Assembly: GCA_902806565.1 (NCBI GenBank)
Contig: CADCXA010000066.1
Location: forward strand, 558,001-622,000
Length of the DNA: 64,000 bases
Direction of reading: 5' to 3'
Source of the DNA: Hypoxylon rubiginosum
Taxonomy: Eukaryota > Ascomycota > Sordariomycetes > Xylariales > Hypoxylaceae
The position numbers and the translations under genes are program-made. This document shows positions 12,166 to 25,300 of this stretch, in pieces. The stretch's first letter is position 1, and each line of letters opens with the position of its first letter. Under the pieces are notes generated by a model. It was given only the letters and a program-made list of their open reading frames with translations, was not told where the DNA came from and did no database searches.

Positions 12166-14260
12166 GATCAGTTTTCCATATGGTTCTCCTGCGCTCTTCC
12201 TCGGTGCGGCCGGTTTTACAAATTGCTGCCGCCGACACGTATATTGGACGGTTGAAGCCGGTCTGTCGATCCACTAGCACAGCCCTGGGAGGTATAAGGT
12301 CTCGTAAGGCTGGGGGTGGTAAGGTTGACTGCCCGGTAATGTATTTGGTCGACTTGGAAAAGTTGGCGTGCTTTTGAACATGGTGTGGCTGTGCCTTTTT
12401 TAAAATATGGGGTTTCCGGTTCGATTACATCAAATCGGTGACGTCGCTTATTTGTTTCGGTCGGCAGCCTCGTGTTGATTCGGCGCCTGTAACCCGATTT
12501 CACGTGTCCCCAGGGCTTACCAGCGCCGAGCTGACACTGCGCTACCTTAAGTACCTAACGCACTGCGCATTGGCACTGCGCTGCATTGAAACTCTTACAT
12601 CTGCAAGCACCGCGCACCCCAATTGGCAATTAGCAATGCCTCGATGGCTACCTTACCTAGGGTAGATGGCAGAACACAGAATGCAGAATGCAGTGTGTCT
12701 TCGAATTACGACCCTGACGACCCCTGGCAGGCCTGGTTTCTAGCCCATCTGCCTACGTCTAGCTACATTTGTATGTAGTCTGCGAAGTATCAATTGGACA
12801 TCAAACGAGGCGCAGCGGCCAATTATACAACCTTGCCAGCATGAAGTCATCCCATTCCAGCATTCCAGCATCTAATCCATCCCGACTTTTGACTTTTGTT
12901 TCCTGTCGATCAATTTACGATTTTGACGCGCATTGTCTTGCCAGACAGCCAGACAGCCAGACAGCCAGACAGCCAGACAGCCAGACAGCCAGACAGCCAG
13001 ACAAGCAACACAGAAACAATCTGATGCGGCTCTTCTGCTACGAAATCCTTCCATCCGAATTTCGTTTCTTTCCAATCATTGCCGTACCCCAAACCAAACC
13101 AAGAAGAAAAAAACTCATATTGTATGCAATGCTAGAGTTGCATTGAACTTTCAGCTGCCCACGGACGTCGAACGATCCAATTGACTAAAGCCTTGTCCTT
13201 ATTGAGTGGAGGATCGTCAGTGGACCATCGAACTTTTTGCCCTGACTTGCATCCACACCCACTCTGCCATCTCCAGCTGTCAGTCATCAATTGGGGGCCG
13301 ATTTGACCAAAGCTGTAAAGACTCCGCCCGCCCCCAAACGGGCCACGGCACGGCTGACCTAAACTGTTCTCGACAGTAGCGGTCTGGGCTCAATTCATTC
13401 TCTTATCTGATATTATTCTCACCTTCTCCTTTTTCTGGGCCTCTTACTTCCCCCGGATATCCTGTCTCAAGATTCTCGATTCCTCAGGCATTCGAAAGGT
13501 TCTATACCACGATATCACGAGTTTCTGCCCCGACGAGCCCGTCTTCTTGGTGGTGGGCAACCAAGACACGCAGGGCCCAGTCAGACGGTACAGCCCTACG
13601 AGTGGTAACTTAACGCCAGGGATCGGCTCGCTTGAGACGGTCGGATTGGCTCTGTTCCAGCCTCTACCAGCTTTACCAGCTCTACCAGTAGCGGGGACCC
13701 GGCTTGTACTTGTGCTTGTGCTGGGATGAGGCTGCACCCTGTTCGATAGCTGAACCTGAAGAGGAACTCGAATCTGAACTTTTGAACCCGGACTTGGTCC
13801 TTTTTTTGCATTTCTTCATTTCGCATCGCAAAAGCTTTCCATCTTACCTTACCTATATCCTACCTACACATACACATAACACATCTTTCACCTCTTCCCA
13901 CCGTTCGAAGCGCTTACCTATTCCACCAAATCACATACCTCCAATCATTTCAACTTGCGAAAACTCATGACCATGGTTCCATGAGTATACTTCAGTACTG
14001 GAACCGATAATTGCCCCCCCTTTGGGGCTATTATAATCACGTAAACCCCCGTCCATCCCGATGGTCTTCAACAACCTTTTTTCTTGCTCGAGTAGGGCAT
14101 AACCGAAATAGCAAGGCTTCTTAACTCGACCAATTTGACGGTGCCGACCAAATGTGCTTCACTGTAAGTCAGTTCAAGCATTGCTCGGAGTAGGATTGTC
14201 ATTTACCTTAGGTGATAGTCGTTACATTTATACTAGCAAATACTAATAGCTACATGGTAG
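12166..14260. other. Divergent intergenic region between cupin and PLC genes
   Basis: Contains the promoters of the minus-strand cupin gene and the plus-strand phospholipase C gene. An 8-bp tandem repeat lies at 12941-13003. Pyrimidine-rich plus-strand tracts from about 13430 to 13920 are typical of fungal promoters and leaders. A possible leader intron or tiny coding exon precedes the PLC start (see that entry). No other gene seen. Confidence 0.6.
12941..13003. repeat. 8-bp tandem repeat (CCAGACAG)n
   Basis: About eight copies of an 8-bp unit. The repeat is open in several frames on both strands and so produces spurious reading frames (repeats of RQPDSQTA or WLSGCLAV), which should not be taken as genes. 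Confidence 0.95.
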
Positions 14261-16865
14261 ATGCCGCGGCGATCGACCAGCGCGAAACCAACCCACACGA
14301 CGACGATCCGGCGTCGTCTCACTTTAAATCCCGAGCTTGGTACCAATTCGATTAAAGCACTTAAACGGGCAATCGCTTTAGCATCGTTCATCACCCCAAC
14401 GGCCGTGCACTTCCAGAATGGCAAGAAACAGGTCTACCTAAGCGGCGCTATTCAGCAACATTTGCGGAAACATTATAATTCATTGCGCCGGGGAGAGCTC
14501 GCGCTCTCCCGTGATGCTTTCGCAAACTTCCTCGAGGTCGAACAGGGAGAGGACGCCCCTTTATTAACCGAAGAGAAGTACAAGTTCGAGAAGTTCCTGG
14601 AAACATGGTGGCTTCAGTTCGGACTTGAAGCAGAAAAACCCGTCCCCATAGAACACAAGGATCTCTCGAAACCTATTAGCAATTATTTCATCAGCAGCAG
14701 TCACAATACGTACCTAACTGGCAATCAACTGGCAAGCCGGAGCACAGCGGAGGCCTATAGACGTGTGCTTAGAAGGGGATGCAGGTGTATAGAGATCGAT
14801 GTGTGGAACGGGGATTCACAAAACTCGACTCCGGAGCAGATAAGAGAAGCGTCGACGAAGCCAGGGTCGAGATTTGGGCACTCACGCCACCTGTCCGGGG
14901 GCAGTCTGCATACTGCCGCGGCTCATATCAAGGGCGCTGTAGAAGAGAAGATCGAGAAAACCCGACAGAGACTAGGCGTCGAGAAGATGCACAGCCATAG
15001 TCCGAGATGCAGCAAGTCCGAGCTGTCGCCGCCACCGTTTGGTCGGGAGCTCGGTGCCGCTCTCGACCGGTCCTATCTCGCTGACCAACTCGACATAGAA
15101 CGTTCATCTAGGCCGTCATTGCCCCCGGACGAACCGATCGTAATGCATGGGTTTACGTTCACCGCGCCAGTCGGATTTCGCGAGGTTTGCAAAGCGATAC
15201 GCGAAGTTGCCTTTGAGACGACCAGTTTACCCATCATTGTCAGTCTAGAAGTCCACGCCGATCAAGACCAGCAGGAGGTCATGGTCCAGATCATGAAGGA
15301 AGAATGGGCTGGCTTATTGGTCGAGAAGCCCCACGATACTTGCCCGAATGGTCAAATGCCAAGGTTGGAGGAGTTGCTAAACAAAATCCTCGTGAAGGTC
15401 AAGAAAGCCTCGCCATCCTTCGAAATTGCAGCGACAATGTCGACGTTATCTCCAAACACAACAATCGAAGACGACGCATCCGGATCAGAAGATGATAGAG
15501 TTAGTCTCCCAAATGGCGCGAAAAAGCCAAAGGTACCCATTTGCGAGAATCTTAGCGCTCTCGCTATCTACACTCATAGCGAGCATTTCACAAACTTCGA
15601 GTCCCCAGCAGCCAAGATTCCCTCGCACATCTTTTCAATAAACGAAAACACGTTGCTGGAACTTATAGATTCTAAGCATCATGATCTATTCTCGCACAAT
15701 CGCCATTTCTTTATGCGTGCTTACCCAAAGGGTCTTCGCTTTGACTCGTCAAATATGGACCCTTCCCGGCCTTGGCGGAAGGGCGTGCAGATGGTGGCCA
15801 TGAATTGGCAATCCTGGGATGAGGGCATGATGCTCAATGAAGCTATGTTTTCGGGCGAGCACGGCTGGGTCCTCAAGCCGCCGGGCTATCGCAGCGAAGG
15901 GACATCGGAGCCCCATCACCACACACTTGACCTGGTCATTCAGGTGCTCGCAGGTCAAAATATTCCGTTGCCCGAGGGTCTTGATAGCAAAAAGTCAAGA
16001 TTACTACGACCCGTGGTAAAGTGCGAGTTACACGTCGAGAAAGCGGAAGATCGCCTTGCAAATTTTATCGAAGGCGGCGGTAGGGTACGGGAATGCGACT
16101 ACAAACAAAAGACGGGGGCTGCGAAAACGGATCACCCTGATTTCGTCGGTGTCAAAAGCGACCTTCAATTTTTGGGTGTCCAGAGGGTCATAGAACAGCT
16201 GAGCTTTGTCAGGTAAGAACCATTCTGTTGTTTCTCTCACATCGCTGTCTGGTTTCAAAATTCCCTCGCCACGGCTTCCCGCCGGGTGCCCACATACCTG
16301 GATCCAAACGGTCGGGTCTCGTTGATGGCATTTACGGCCAATAAGCCGCGTGTCGGGAGCCGGGGGGCGGCGGGCGGCTCAGCTTGCATGTGCAGCAATC
16401 CGTCAAGCGACGGAAATGAAGGGATGATATATGGCAGCCTGCCAGCATCTTCCCAGGCTACGAGCGGGAACGGGACGAGTCCTGGAACAACCGATTCCGT
16501 AACTTTTTTTTCTCTCTCTCCTCTCACATGGGCACTTACGTTGGCGAGCTTTCTTCCCTGGCATCTCATTTGTTAGTCACGTAGCACGCGGGTTCCTCTG
16601 GCCCATGGCATCCGATAGCATGGGTGTTCCTGAAGATCCCGATTCGTTGGTAAAAACATAGCTTACGAGTATTTGTCTATCTAGGTTCAAGGTTGAGGAC
16701 GATGCGCCGCGGCTCATGTCACTCAATCGCGACCCCTTTGCCGGCTGGGCATGCATCCGCCTTGACCGCCTCGCCACGGGATTTCGTTTCATTCAGCTCT
16801 TAGACGCCAATGGAAACAAGACCCAGGGTGTTCTACTCGTCCACGTAACCAAGAACTTTCGTTGA
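14261..16865 (+). CDS. plc1: Phosphoinositide-specific phospholipase C (PI-PLC)
   Basis: Hydrolyses PIP2 to inositol trisphosphate and diacylglycerol at the plasma membrane. Exons 14261-16212 and 16685-16865 give 710 residues; the 472-nt intron (GTAAGA to CTAG) joins LSFVR to FKVEDD in frame, and both halves are recognisable C2 sequence. Order: EF-hand-like N-terminus, X domain (about 139-400), Y domain (about 427-545), C2 (about 555-700). Expected catalytic and calcium residues are present: [15 protein letters not shown], the second His in MHGFTFT, SLEVH and ILVKVKK; the Y domain has [13 protein letters not shown]. About 100 residues of basic, Ser-rich sequence interrupt X between the two catalytic His. 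Start uncertain: ATGTGCTTCACT at 14152-14163, followed by GTAAGT and a 97-nt intron ending at 14260, would add MCFT in frame. The symbol follows the common fungal name. Confidence 0.92.
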
Positions 16866-18359
16866 CCAAGCAAGTCTCACGTGGAGGAGCGAAATCGGAG
16901 GCACTAGAATAGCGGATGTCGTGTTCGGCACCCATCAGGCCTCACGGGATTAGCGTTTCACAGCCGCCTGACGCGTGTGACGGTACCTGTGGAAAATCAC
17001 AAGCCTTATCTTCTTTTTCTTTAGGCGTCTCCCGGCCTCCCGTCCCGCCGTTTTCGAGTCTATAGCCACTCATCACAACAGCGTATCAACTATACCAACC
17101 AAACGATGTACCAAACCAAGAGAAGGGGGGGAAGCGGGCAACCGGCGGAAAAGCTTTCAGTTTGTGTTGGGCATCATCACGTCGAACGTTTCAATCGGCG
17201 AATTTTTATCCTTCTGTCTCGGGTGTAACTGGAACTAAAAAGGGTCTACGAGGCGCACAGCAGGTTTGATTTCGGCTTGTACTGGAAAAGGGACCGACAT
17301 TATCTGATGAGAATTGTTCTTACGGATCACCGCAGGGGTTCGTTGGTTTTTCTCGGTTCGGAGCAGCATGGGTAGCGTTTGATTTACCTTCGTTTCTTCT
17401 TCTTCTTCTTCTATTCTTTTCTCTTGTTGGATGTTTATTGCATGATAGCGATACCCGGAACGATGATCTTCATTAGTTTCACGCATGCGAAGGGTTTTTT
17501 TTTTTAGTTTTCTTTTCTCTAAGTCGGCTCTTAGCTCAACATACCGCGGATGTTATGCATTATAGTTGGTCTCTCATAAGGTGAGAGACAGAGAGGAAGA
17601 GATAAGGGGAAGGGAATGAATGGGGCGTACGGCATTGATTGGGAGGATCAACATGATAGATAGACCAGCCTACATTTTGATTACAGAGCCTCTTCCCAAC
17701 ATATGCGGCTGCTATGTCATGTGTACAGGACGAGGTAGCAATGCATCCAGAGTTTGAACCCACAGCATGCACTATTCACATTAGCCTAATTCCCTGGCGT
17801 ACTCTGTCTATTTAGGTACCTTTGCTTGGTCGTTTTTTATGTCGACCCGAAGCTTGGCTCTCCCCCCTTTTTTTAAAACCTGGTCTGGCCTGCCTGATTA
17901 GCTGACCACTCGGTGATATTCTTCATGGCGAAGACTTAGAACGTGTGAAAATGGCACACACACACACGCACGCATGGCACGTCATAGTGATTACTCGTTC
18001 AAAATATCTATAGGCTACATACAGGTCTAGAGCTTTGGGATGGGACGTCTTTTCTCGTTTTGCCAGACTCCCCCCCTTAACCGGGTGGATGCCTCCTAGT
18101 CCAATACAACGCCAACAACATAGTATTATATCTTGTATATAGTATACACGGGGAAGCCTTTAGCTGTGCTCCGTGACGCACGCATACGCGCACATACACA
18201 TATACATACACGCAACTCGAATTTCTCGACCAGTGCTTGATAATAAGTACTACTAATATACATATAAATTGCGCTAGGTGAAGTTCCCCGGCTAGCTAAC
18301 GCACGGAGGAGGGGCGGGAGCGGCCCGCGAGGAACGAACGGGGAGAGGAAATGTCCGTG

Positions 18360-18388
<29 letters not shown>
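18360..18388. repeat. Poly-A tract of 29 bases
   Basis: Uninterrupted run of 29 A. It could be the tail of a decayed retroposed copy, but no recognisable body or target-site duplication was seen beside it. Confidence 0.9.
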
Positions 18389-18390
<2 letters not shown>

Positions 18391-21300
18391 AGTGGACGCG
18401 GGACAGGGATATACCTTGGTGATACCTAAGGCGGTGGCTAGGTAACGACGAGATTATTATTTTATTTTTAAACCTAGACGACAATACGGTTCGAAGATTA
18501 GTTACCTAGTAGTTAGGCACCTATGCGTGTATCTGGTATGTATGTGTACTGGTGCTTGCATTAATTGCTTTGCCTGTGACAACATGTGAGGTGAGGTTAG
18601 GTAGGCCGGTAGGTACCTTGGTAGGTAACGCGTGTTACGTATCCGCTGCAGCTGGGCCGGAAGATAGTTGCATGATTAGCCCTTTGCTATATGCTGGAGC
18701 CATGCACGTACCTAGATAAGTCGACGTCGATGACAGGTATTAATCAGTTACCCGTCTAGTTCGGGAGAAGAAGAAGAAGAAAAAGGGCGAATGGCCTAGA
18801 CTCTTCTTTTAATGACCCTCTCGAGCAAGGAGTTACTGGTGATGGTGACGGTTTCGGAGAGAATTAGCTGGTGGCCTCTGGCTCATGCATATCCAACGTC
18901 GTGTAGGAGACGGTCAGCCCATGCTTTTAGTTGTGCCGTGGTCATTAGTCGTATCGGGTATGTGTCTAGGTAGGTAGAAATCTAATAGTTAATATTATTG
19001 CATCAAAGCACGTCCTACCTTGATGCCCATATTCGTAATCGTAGACCTTAGTAGCGTGCATCGTGTCGCGATTGGTAGTCCATGGTCGGTAGTCCATCGA
19101 TAAAATGCGTTGGCCTATCGGCATTCTTCGACGTCAAACGGAATAGGCAAACCGAGCTGCACAAGGCCACCCCTGAAACATGCGGCTCGTTGAGCGCCAT
19201 CATCTTGTCTCTCTCGTCGAGCGTGAGAAGCATCTCACGAGCCAGGTCCGAGACCAGCACGTGTGTCAATCAAAGTATGACCGTTGGCATGTCGGTCTCA
19301 GAATTCACGCTAGCGGGCATGAAACTCACGTCTAGTAATGGTCGTAGTCTAGATAGTCTAGATCTTGGCCTGCTTTTAAGTAAGGGCGAAACTAAAGACG
19401 CACGTCAGAAGACGGATCTACCCGTCAATTTCGAGCCTCAGGGGAGGCGGCATGGAGCCATGACGGGATGATGAAGTATAGACGCAGGGCTAGAAGAGGC
19501 CGATAACTCCCTTTCCTGATCCCTTCTTTTGACATTTGCTTTGCTCTCCTCCCATGTGATGTCTGGTAGCAACGTGGCGGTCTGTCCTGCGGCTCACCAT
19601 AGTGGCACTTCAGAGACAGATGAACCGTCTTTTATAAGACACAGTGCCATGTTCATTCTATCATCGAGGCTAGTCCGGTCGTAGATCGAGCTCTAACGGC
19701 TAGCTGGCTCGCTAGTATTGTCGTTAGTCTGCGGACAGTCTCCAGACCGATTGCCTCAGAAAGCAAGGAGCTTGCTGGCCATCTCCGGTCTACGGGCGAC
19801 GTTCCTCTCTCCGCGAAGTATCTTGTAGACGCAGTATGCACATGACGACACGTGCATGCGATTGCAGGGAGGACCCCTATCGCGTGCCGGTCCGCCTCCT
19901 TTCGGTGAGTCAGAGAGAGGCGTTCGACGGTGGCCTTTTCCCCGTTACGGCATGTACACACCTAGGTATCAGATATGTACACCTCGGACATGCGCACCCT
20001 CTTGCTTTTTTCCCATCCATTCTTCCCCTTCTCGTCCATTTTCTCCCCTACCTACCTAGGCTGCTAGCGTAGCAACTGACAGCCTGAAACTCCGCTGCAG
20101 GCCGGATGTAGAAGGTAGTCCCGCCACTCGCGACTCAGCTAGCCAGCCTCCTATTGTCTCTGCTCGAATATGGCAAGTTTACCCCCGGAGTTACTGTTGA
20201 TATATACATACCCCGGTTGGCGAATATTCAAGTATGCGGGTATACTTGGTGTTAATTTCGACATCTCCTAATGCTCTAGGGTATGGGAAGCTCTGGAGCT
20301 CTGGAGCTCTGCAGCCCCCGATGTCCTCATTGTGCATCCCGTTCCTTGCGGGCGCTGCCATGCTATTGGTCCGTTTGACCCTCCTTGAGCGCGGATTGTC
20401 GCTGCCCCTGTCATATAGCGACTTCGACGCTGCGCTAGCTGGTACACAGCAACGTTACGATAGGAGATCTGAGAGGATCTCGGCAGCGAGAAAACGTCAG
20501 TCGACTTGTGGGCTAACCAGTCAGCTGCCCTCGTGTAACCAATAAGTGCGTCTTATTATAGAGCAGAGTCTTTTTCTAGAAACCAGGGGAACTCCAAAGA
20601 TTTCCCAACGTAGATCAACTGCTACTGTAACCGAATAGCCGAGCATATAGGTGTGATGCCAGCCTTAAGGTTAATTGCTTTTGCATTGCGACTGGGCGAG
20701 CATTCCCCGTCCCCTCTCGTGATAGGAGCTGATTGCCCATTTTTTCGAGTCTAGGTAATTTTCGACGCCTACTTCGGCAGAAGCGAGAACGGGGCAGGCG
20801 TCGGTGTGTTGTATTCGTTCCTGTCGCGGAGTCGATCACCAACTAAACGTTGCTTTTGAACTTGTCAGCACCGCACTGGCCGGCGCCTCATGTCATAGCG
20901 ACCATATATGTGATAATTCCGGGTAGCCTTGGCGTGTCGGTCCTGAGACATCGCAAAAGAGAAAAAATCAATGAAAAGTTGCTATACGACCGCCATGTTA
21001 GGTTGATACTGCCGGGGTCGGTGACAAGACAGGTAGGGATACCGGAAGCGATCTGTGCAGGTCCAGCTCAGTCGACGAAGGCGGGCTGACGCTGCCATGT
21101 TGCAACAGCTCTGTCCGTGTGTACTATCTTGCTGCTACCTAGTACTTTGTGTTGGTCGGTGATTGCTGTAGGGAAATGAATCGGATTATGCTAATTTCCC
21201 ATGCTTACAGGCGAGGAAATCTGCTGTCAACAACGAGCTAGGTACGGGGTTGTGTGCTACATTGTCGTATGCTATTTTCCGTTAAGGCATGGAATCTCAA

Positions 21301-22270
21301 CGTTTTGTCTTCTATGTTGTGTAACTAAGGCTAGGTCGGTTGCCGCTTGACAGCACACACACCTATTCTAATTGTAGGGTGTTATTAGTCTTTTGACACA
21401 TGCCGCAACTAGTGACATGCCCCCATGCAGATATTGCACCAATGGCCATGGCGCGGGCTACGACGAACTACTCCCAGTACTCTGACCTTCGTAGTACCTA
21501 GGTAGTTGTATGAGTTTATCTTCGTGGTTCGTTGGATAGGGTTTCATTGGAGAATGTTTACTCTGTCGACTAGGTTAAACGGTGACCCGAGTTTGACAGC
21601 GTTGGTGGTCCGCGGCATCGTGGCATGGCATAGCATTGGTATGGCGAGCCACGGCTAGAACATCATCATCGTTTAGACTCGGGATCTGAGAGCCGAAGGC
21701 TGAATGGACCTTTTGGGGGCTGGGACGGAAAAGCACCCTTTTGGTGATGGAGCCACATGCTTGGATTGGAAACCCGACAGACTGCATGCAGCTCCATGTC
21801 TTGTTTAGTATACGAAACAGGTAGCCATGTCCCTCGAATATGGTAAGGATCGATGACGGACAGCTTGGGGGGGCTTTCAAGGCCCTAAAGAGGGTCCATC
21901 ATGGTCGAGATTCTATACAAGATAGCAGTTGTTATCTGGAGGTCGGTTGTGGGTTGTGGGGCGCGATGCTCGAGACTAGGGAATGCGTTCGCCTTTCTCA
22001 TTCGTCCCGGCATAATGGTACCGTACGCCGTAGTCCTGCAAGTCCTGCAAGTCCCTTGGTGTCGCCGAACCTTCGCAATGGAAGCAGGGATGTGGCCCAA
22101 AACCACGGACAGTAAACAGATCAGGTGGCGTCGTCAAGGGTGTGCCACGCCGGCTGTCGTTGTCTTCTGAAATTGCCTCGCTGCGCTGCGGTTTAGTCTT
22201 GTACGGCGCCCTCCGGTAGACGATTTACTTTTTTTCTTCTTCTTTTCCTTGGTGAGAACAAGAACAGGTA

Positions 22271-22330
22271 TGGAAACGGAGACGGAAACGGAAACGGAAA
22301 CGGAAACAGGAACAGGAACAGGAATAGGAA
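22271..22330. repeat. 6-bp tandem repeat (GGAAAC / GGAACA)n
   Basis: Around ten copies of a hexamer, first mostly GGAAAC and then AGGAAC. On the minus strand it reads as VSVSVPVP in an open frame, which is an artefact of the 6-bp period. Confidence 0.9.
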
Positions 22331-25300
22331 CCTGTTCGGCAGCCGGCGCAAGCCAGCAGATGGTCAAGGTCAAATCTGCGCATTTCCGGTTGGGGGTGTG
22401 GCTCGGATGCGGCTGCGTGTGAGAATTGACAGAGCGTAACTCAGATCGGACGAGTCCTCTCACGGTAGACGGATGGGTATGGGTATGGGTACGGGCATGG
22501 ATTGTTTGTGGATGGACTGCAGAAGCCGCTGTTCATCAACCTTAATTTTCCTTATTGATCGGCAAACTGATGCCTGGGCGCTGAGAGCTGACAGAGACAG
22601 AAGAGGTTAAAAGTGACAGGTCCTTTTCGCACTCGAGTTGAACCTGGTCGGTGTCGTCGATGCACGTCTTCCAAAGTCCAGTCCAGTACCTTAGCTCCAA
22701 GGCCCCTTTCGTCTCTCGCCGTTGCGGGTCCCGAGGTCCGCAAAAGACTTGCTGTGTGCCATTGCTGAACGTCGCGATAGTCGAATTGCACGATTAATTG
22801 CTTGTCGAGCCCAAGTTGTAGTAGGTATAAGGTATAGAAAGAATCGTAGGAGGTTAGGGAAGGCTAAGAAAGGGCTTGGGGAGGCCCCCCCTGGAGTTGG
22901 CCCTGGGCCCCGGGGGAGGCCATACCTCGTTGTGACCTGTCATTTGTGACAGCGAATTTGACAATGTACAATACCGGGTTAAAGACACATTCGGCGCGAT
23001 GAAACCTGCAAGGACCCCCCGCTAGCATAAAATCCGGATGTTGAATAACGGGTCGTGTATGCAGAATGCAGAATGTCGAGAACTACTATTCATCGAGTTA
23101 TCGCGTTGTTAATAATCTGTCTTCAGTTTCGCGGCTCTTAGACGAGACGTCATTAGTCAATTTCCCACAAGCTCAGGTCTGACCAACTAAGACCTTTGCC
23201 CTCCAAGTCGCTAAGTACTAGTTTCAGACGTATTTACTGTGTGAAATAGCTGACGGCGCCGCAAAGGGGGTGTTGCCGTCCTTCTGAAGGTATTGTACCT
23301 TTAGCCTTGAAGCTCCTATCCCCCTCTCCCCCCCTAAATCAACTTAAGGTCGAGCTGCTAATATCTGACGGCCAGCGACCCCGTTTGGTCGAATGCGTCT
23401 TCTCTAGGCGCTTTCTTAGTTGATAAACCAATCTAGTTAGGCCCTCTGCATTGCCTTGTTCTCGCTCCATATGGCCCCCCCAGGCAGTCTCTAAAGAAAT
23501 AAGGAATAGAATATGGGCGGGATCGCCGGCTAAGCGGTCAATCTGAGGAGTCATAAAAGTCGCGACTCAGTGGGCTGGGCTAGAGGAGGGCCAATGAGTG
23601 TGTAACGGTAGAGATTGATACGCCGGGCTCAAGGATACTACCCCTTCAGAAGTCCAGAGGCCATTCGCGGGACTCGCTCGGTTGAATGGACTAGTATCCA
23701 CCGGGAAAGGCTTCATGTATGCCAGCTCATGTGGTTACTTTGTGGGGCCGTCAAATCCAGTCTGCATTTCGTGAGGAGTTCTTTGAGGTAACAGGCATGG
23801 CGATGAAGCCCTCAGAAGGAGCAGGCTCCGTCGACATATGACAGACCCCCCCTGGTCGGGTGAGAATGTATAGATATCTGCGTCAGCAGAGACATCATTC
23901 GATCCGAACAGGACGGTGGCTTAGCTAGAGACATGGCCTAGCGGGTAAAGTTCAGAGGCTTATGAGAGGTAGTGTAGCGGTAGACGGACCTAGGATCGAC
24001 GACTATATTAATCAACTTCTGCTTTAGGTAACGGAAGGGATTCTTACCTAATAACTCGAACTTCGATAACTCGTAACGAGGGCACGAAGAAGGGAATTGG
24101 AAGTTATCAATCGGGTCATTTCGCATCAGATACGTTCGTATCTGGCACCTAGCACCTTGGAGTCTAGGACCCGAAGCTCTCTCGAAAGCTCTTGTATCTT
24201 TTGTGCCGAACACGTATGAAGATCTACCCCCGTAGGCAACACAAGCTCGAATCTCCACAAAAGGAATGCGGTCCCGAGACACAAGACCCAATTACCTTTG
24301 ACAAAAGAGGCCTGTGAAGGGAAAAAATCACTAAATAAATGAAATAACAGAGTAGTCATTTTTTTTTCTCCTTCGCGAGCTAAGAACTTCGGTTGGTTGC
24401 AACCAAGTCAGCTGTGGGACAGGGCCCCCAAAGGAGCGGACAAGCTCTTCTAGACTCGTTTAGCGATTCGGCAGTGGGAATTATATCAAGCAATTCAGCA
24501 ACGACAAGGTCGCGTAGAATTTACGGCGGGATAGCGGCAGGACGACAGGGTGTAGTCGACGAATCGGCGCTTGTCTCTAGTATGTCACGCTGCTCTCTCT
24601 GCACTTCGAGAAAAGGACAGGGAGTTGAGAGAAAAAAAGACGTGCATCGTGACGCGCATGGATCGAATCAGCGTTCCAACGGGCTGATGAACTCTGGCGG
24701 TTTTTTTCTTGGTGACTCGCGAGCCCAACGGGATAAAACCTACCCATTCCAGTGAAAAACGAGCAAAAAGGACTCGAAAGCGATGGAACGTTGGGCATTT
24801 AGAGGAGCACGCAGCACAGAGTACGAGGTTGTAGGACGTATCAAGACGAGTTAGAGGCGTCAAACAAATCCGAAGCCAGACACAACAAGACGAGTGACAG
24901 GTCGCACAGCGCGCCCCTACCCCCTACCTAAGGGAACCCTAAGGGAACCTATACGTACATGTAAGGACCCTAGAAGGACCCTAACGACCCTAAACCACAA
25001 GGAATACCCTAGAGACCCTAGAGTTGAGTTAGCCCCCTTTTTTTATTTATTGAACACACTAGTAAAGTTCAACCTTCAAGAGGTAGGTTCTAGGTACTTG
25101 GTAATTACATATGAACTTGAATTGTATGTAAGTGTTTTTCCCCCCACCTCCAATTCGATATCTGAATTCTCCCCTTTTTTTTCTTTTTTTTTTCTCTGGT
25201 ATCTTTTCCACTAACTAATCACTATTACGCATCATTGTCCTTTTTTTATTTTTTTATTTTTATTTTTTCCCTTTCCAACGCGGGGGATCCGAGCGTTTGG

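Noticed and set aside
12872..13184. Open frames made of RQPDSQTA or WLSGCLAV repeats
   Set aside because: Product of an 8-bp tandem repeat, which is open in several frames at once.
16286..16576. 96-codon open frame inside the PLC intron as a separate gene
   Set aside because: The flanking C2 exons splice cleanly over it, and the frame lacks any recognised motif.
24920..25025. CCCTAA-like motifs considered as an interstitial telomere
   Set aside because: Copies are irregularly spaced and mixed with CCCTAG and CCTAAG; no true tandem TTAGGG array.
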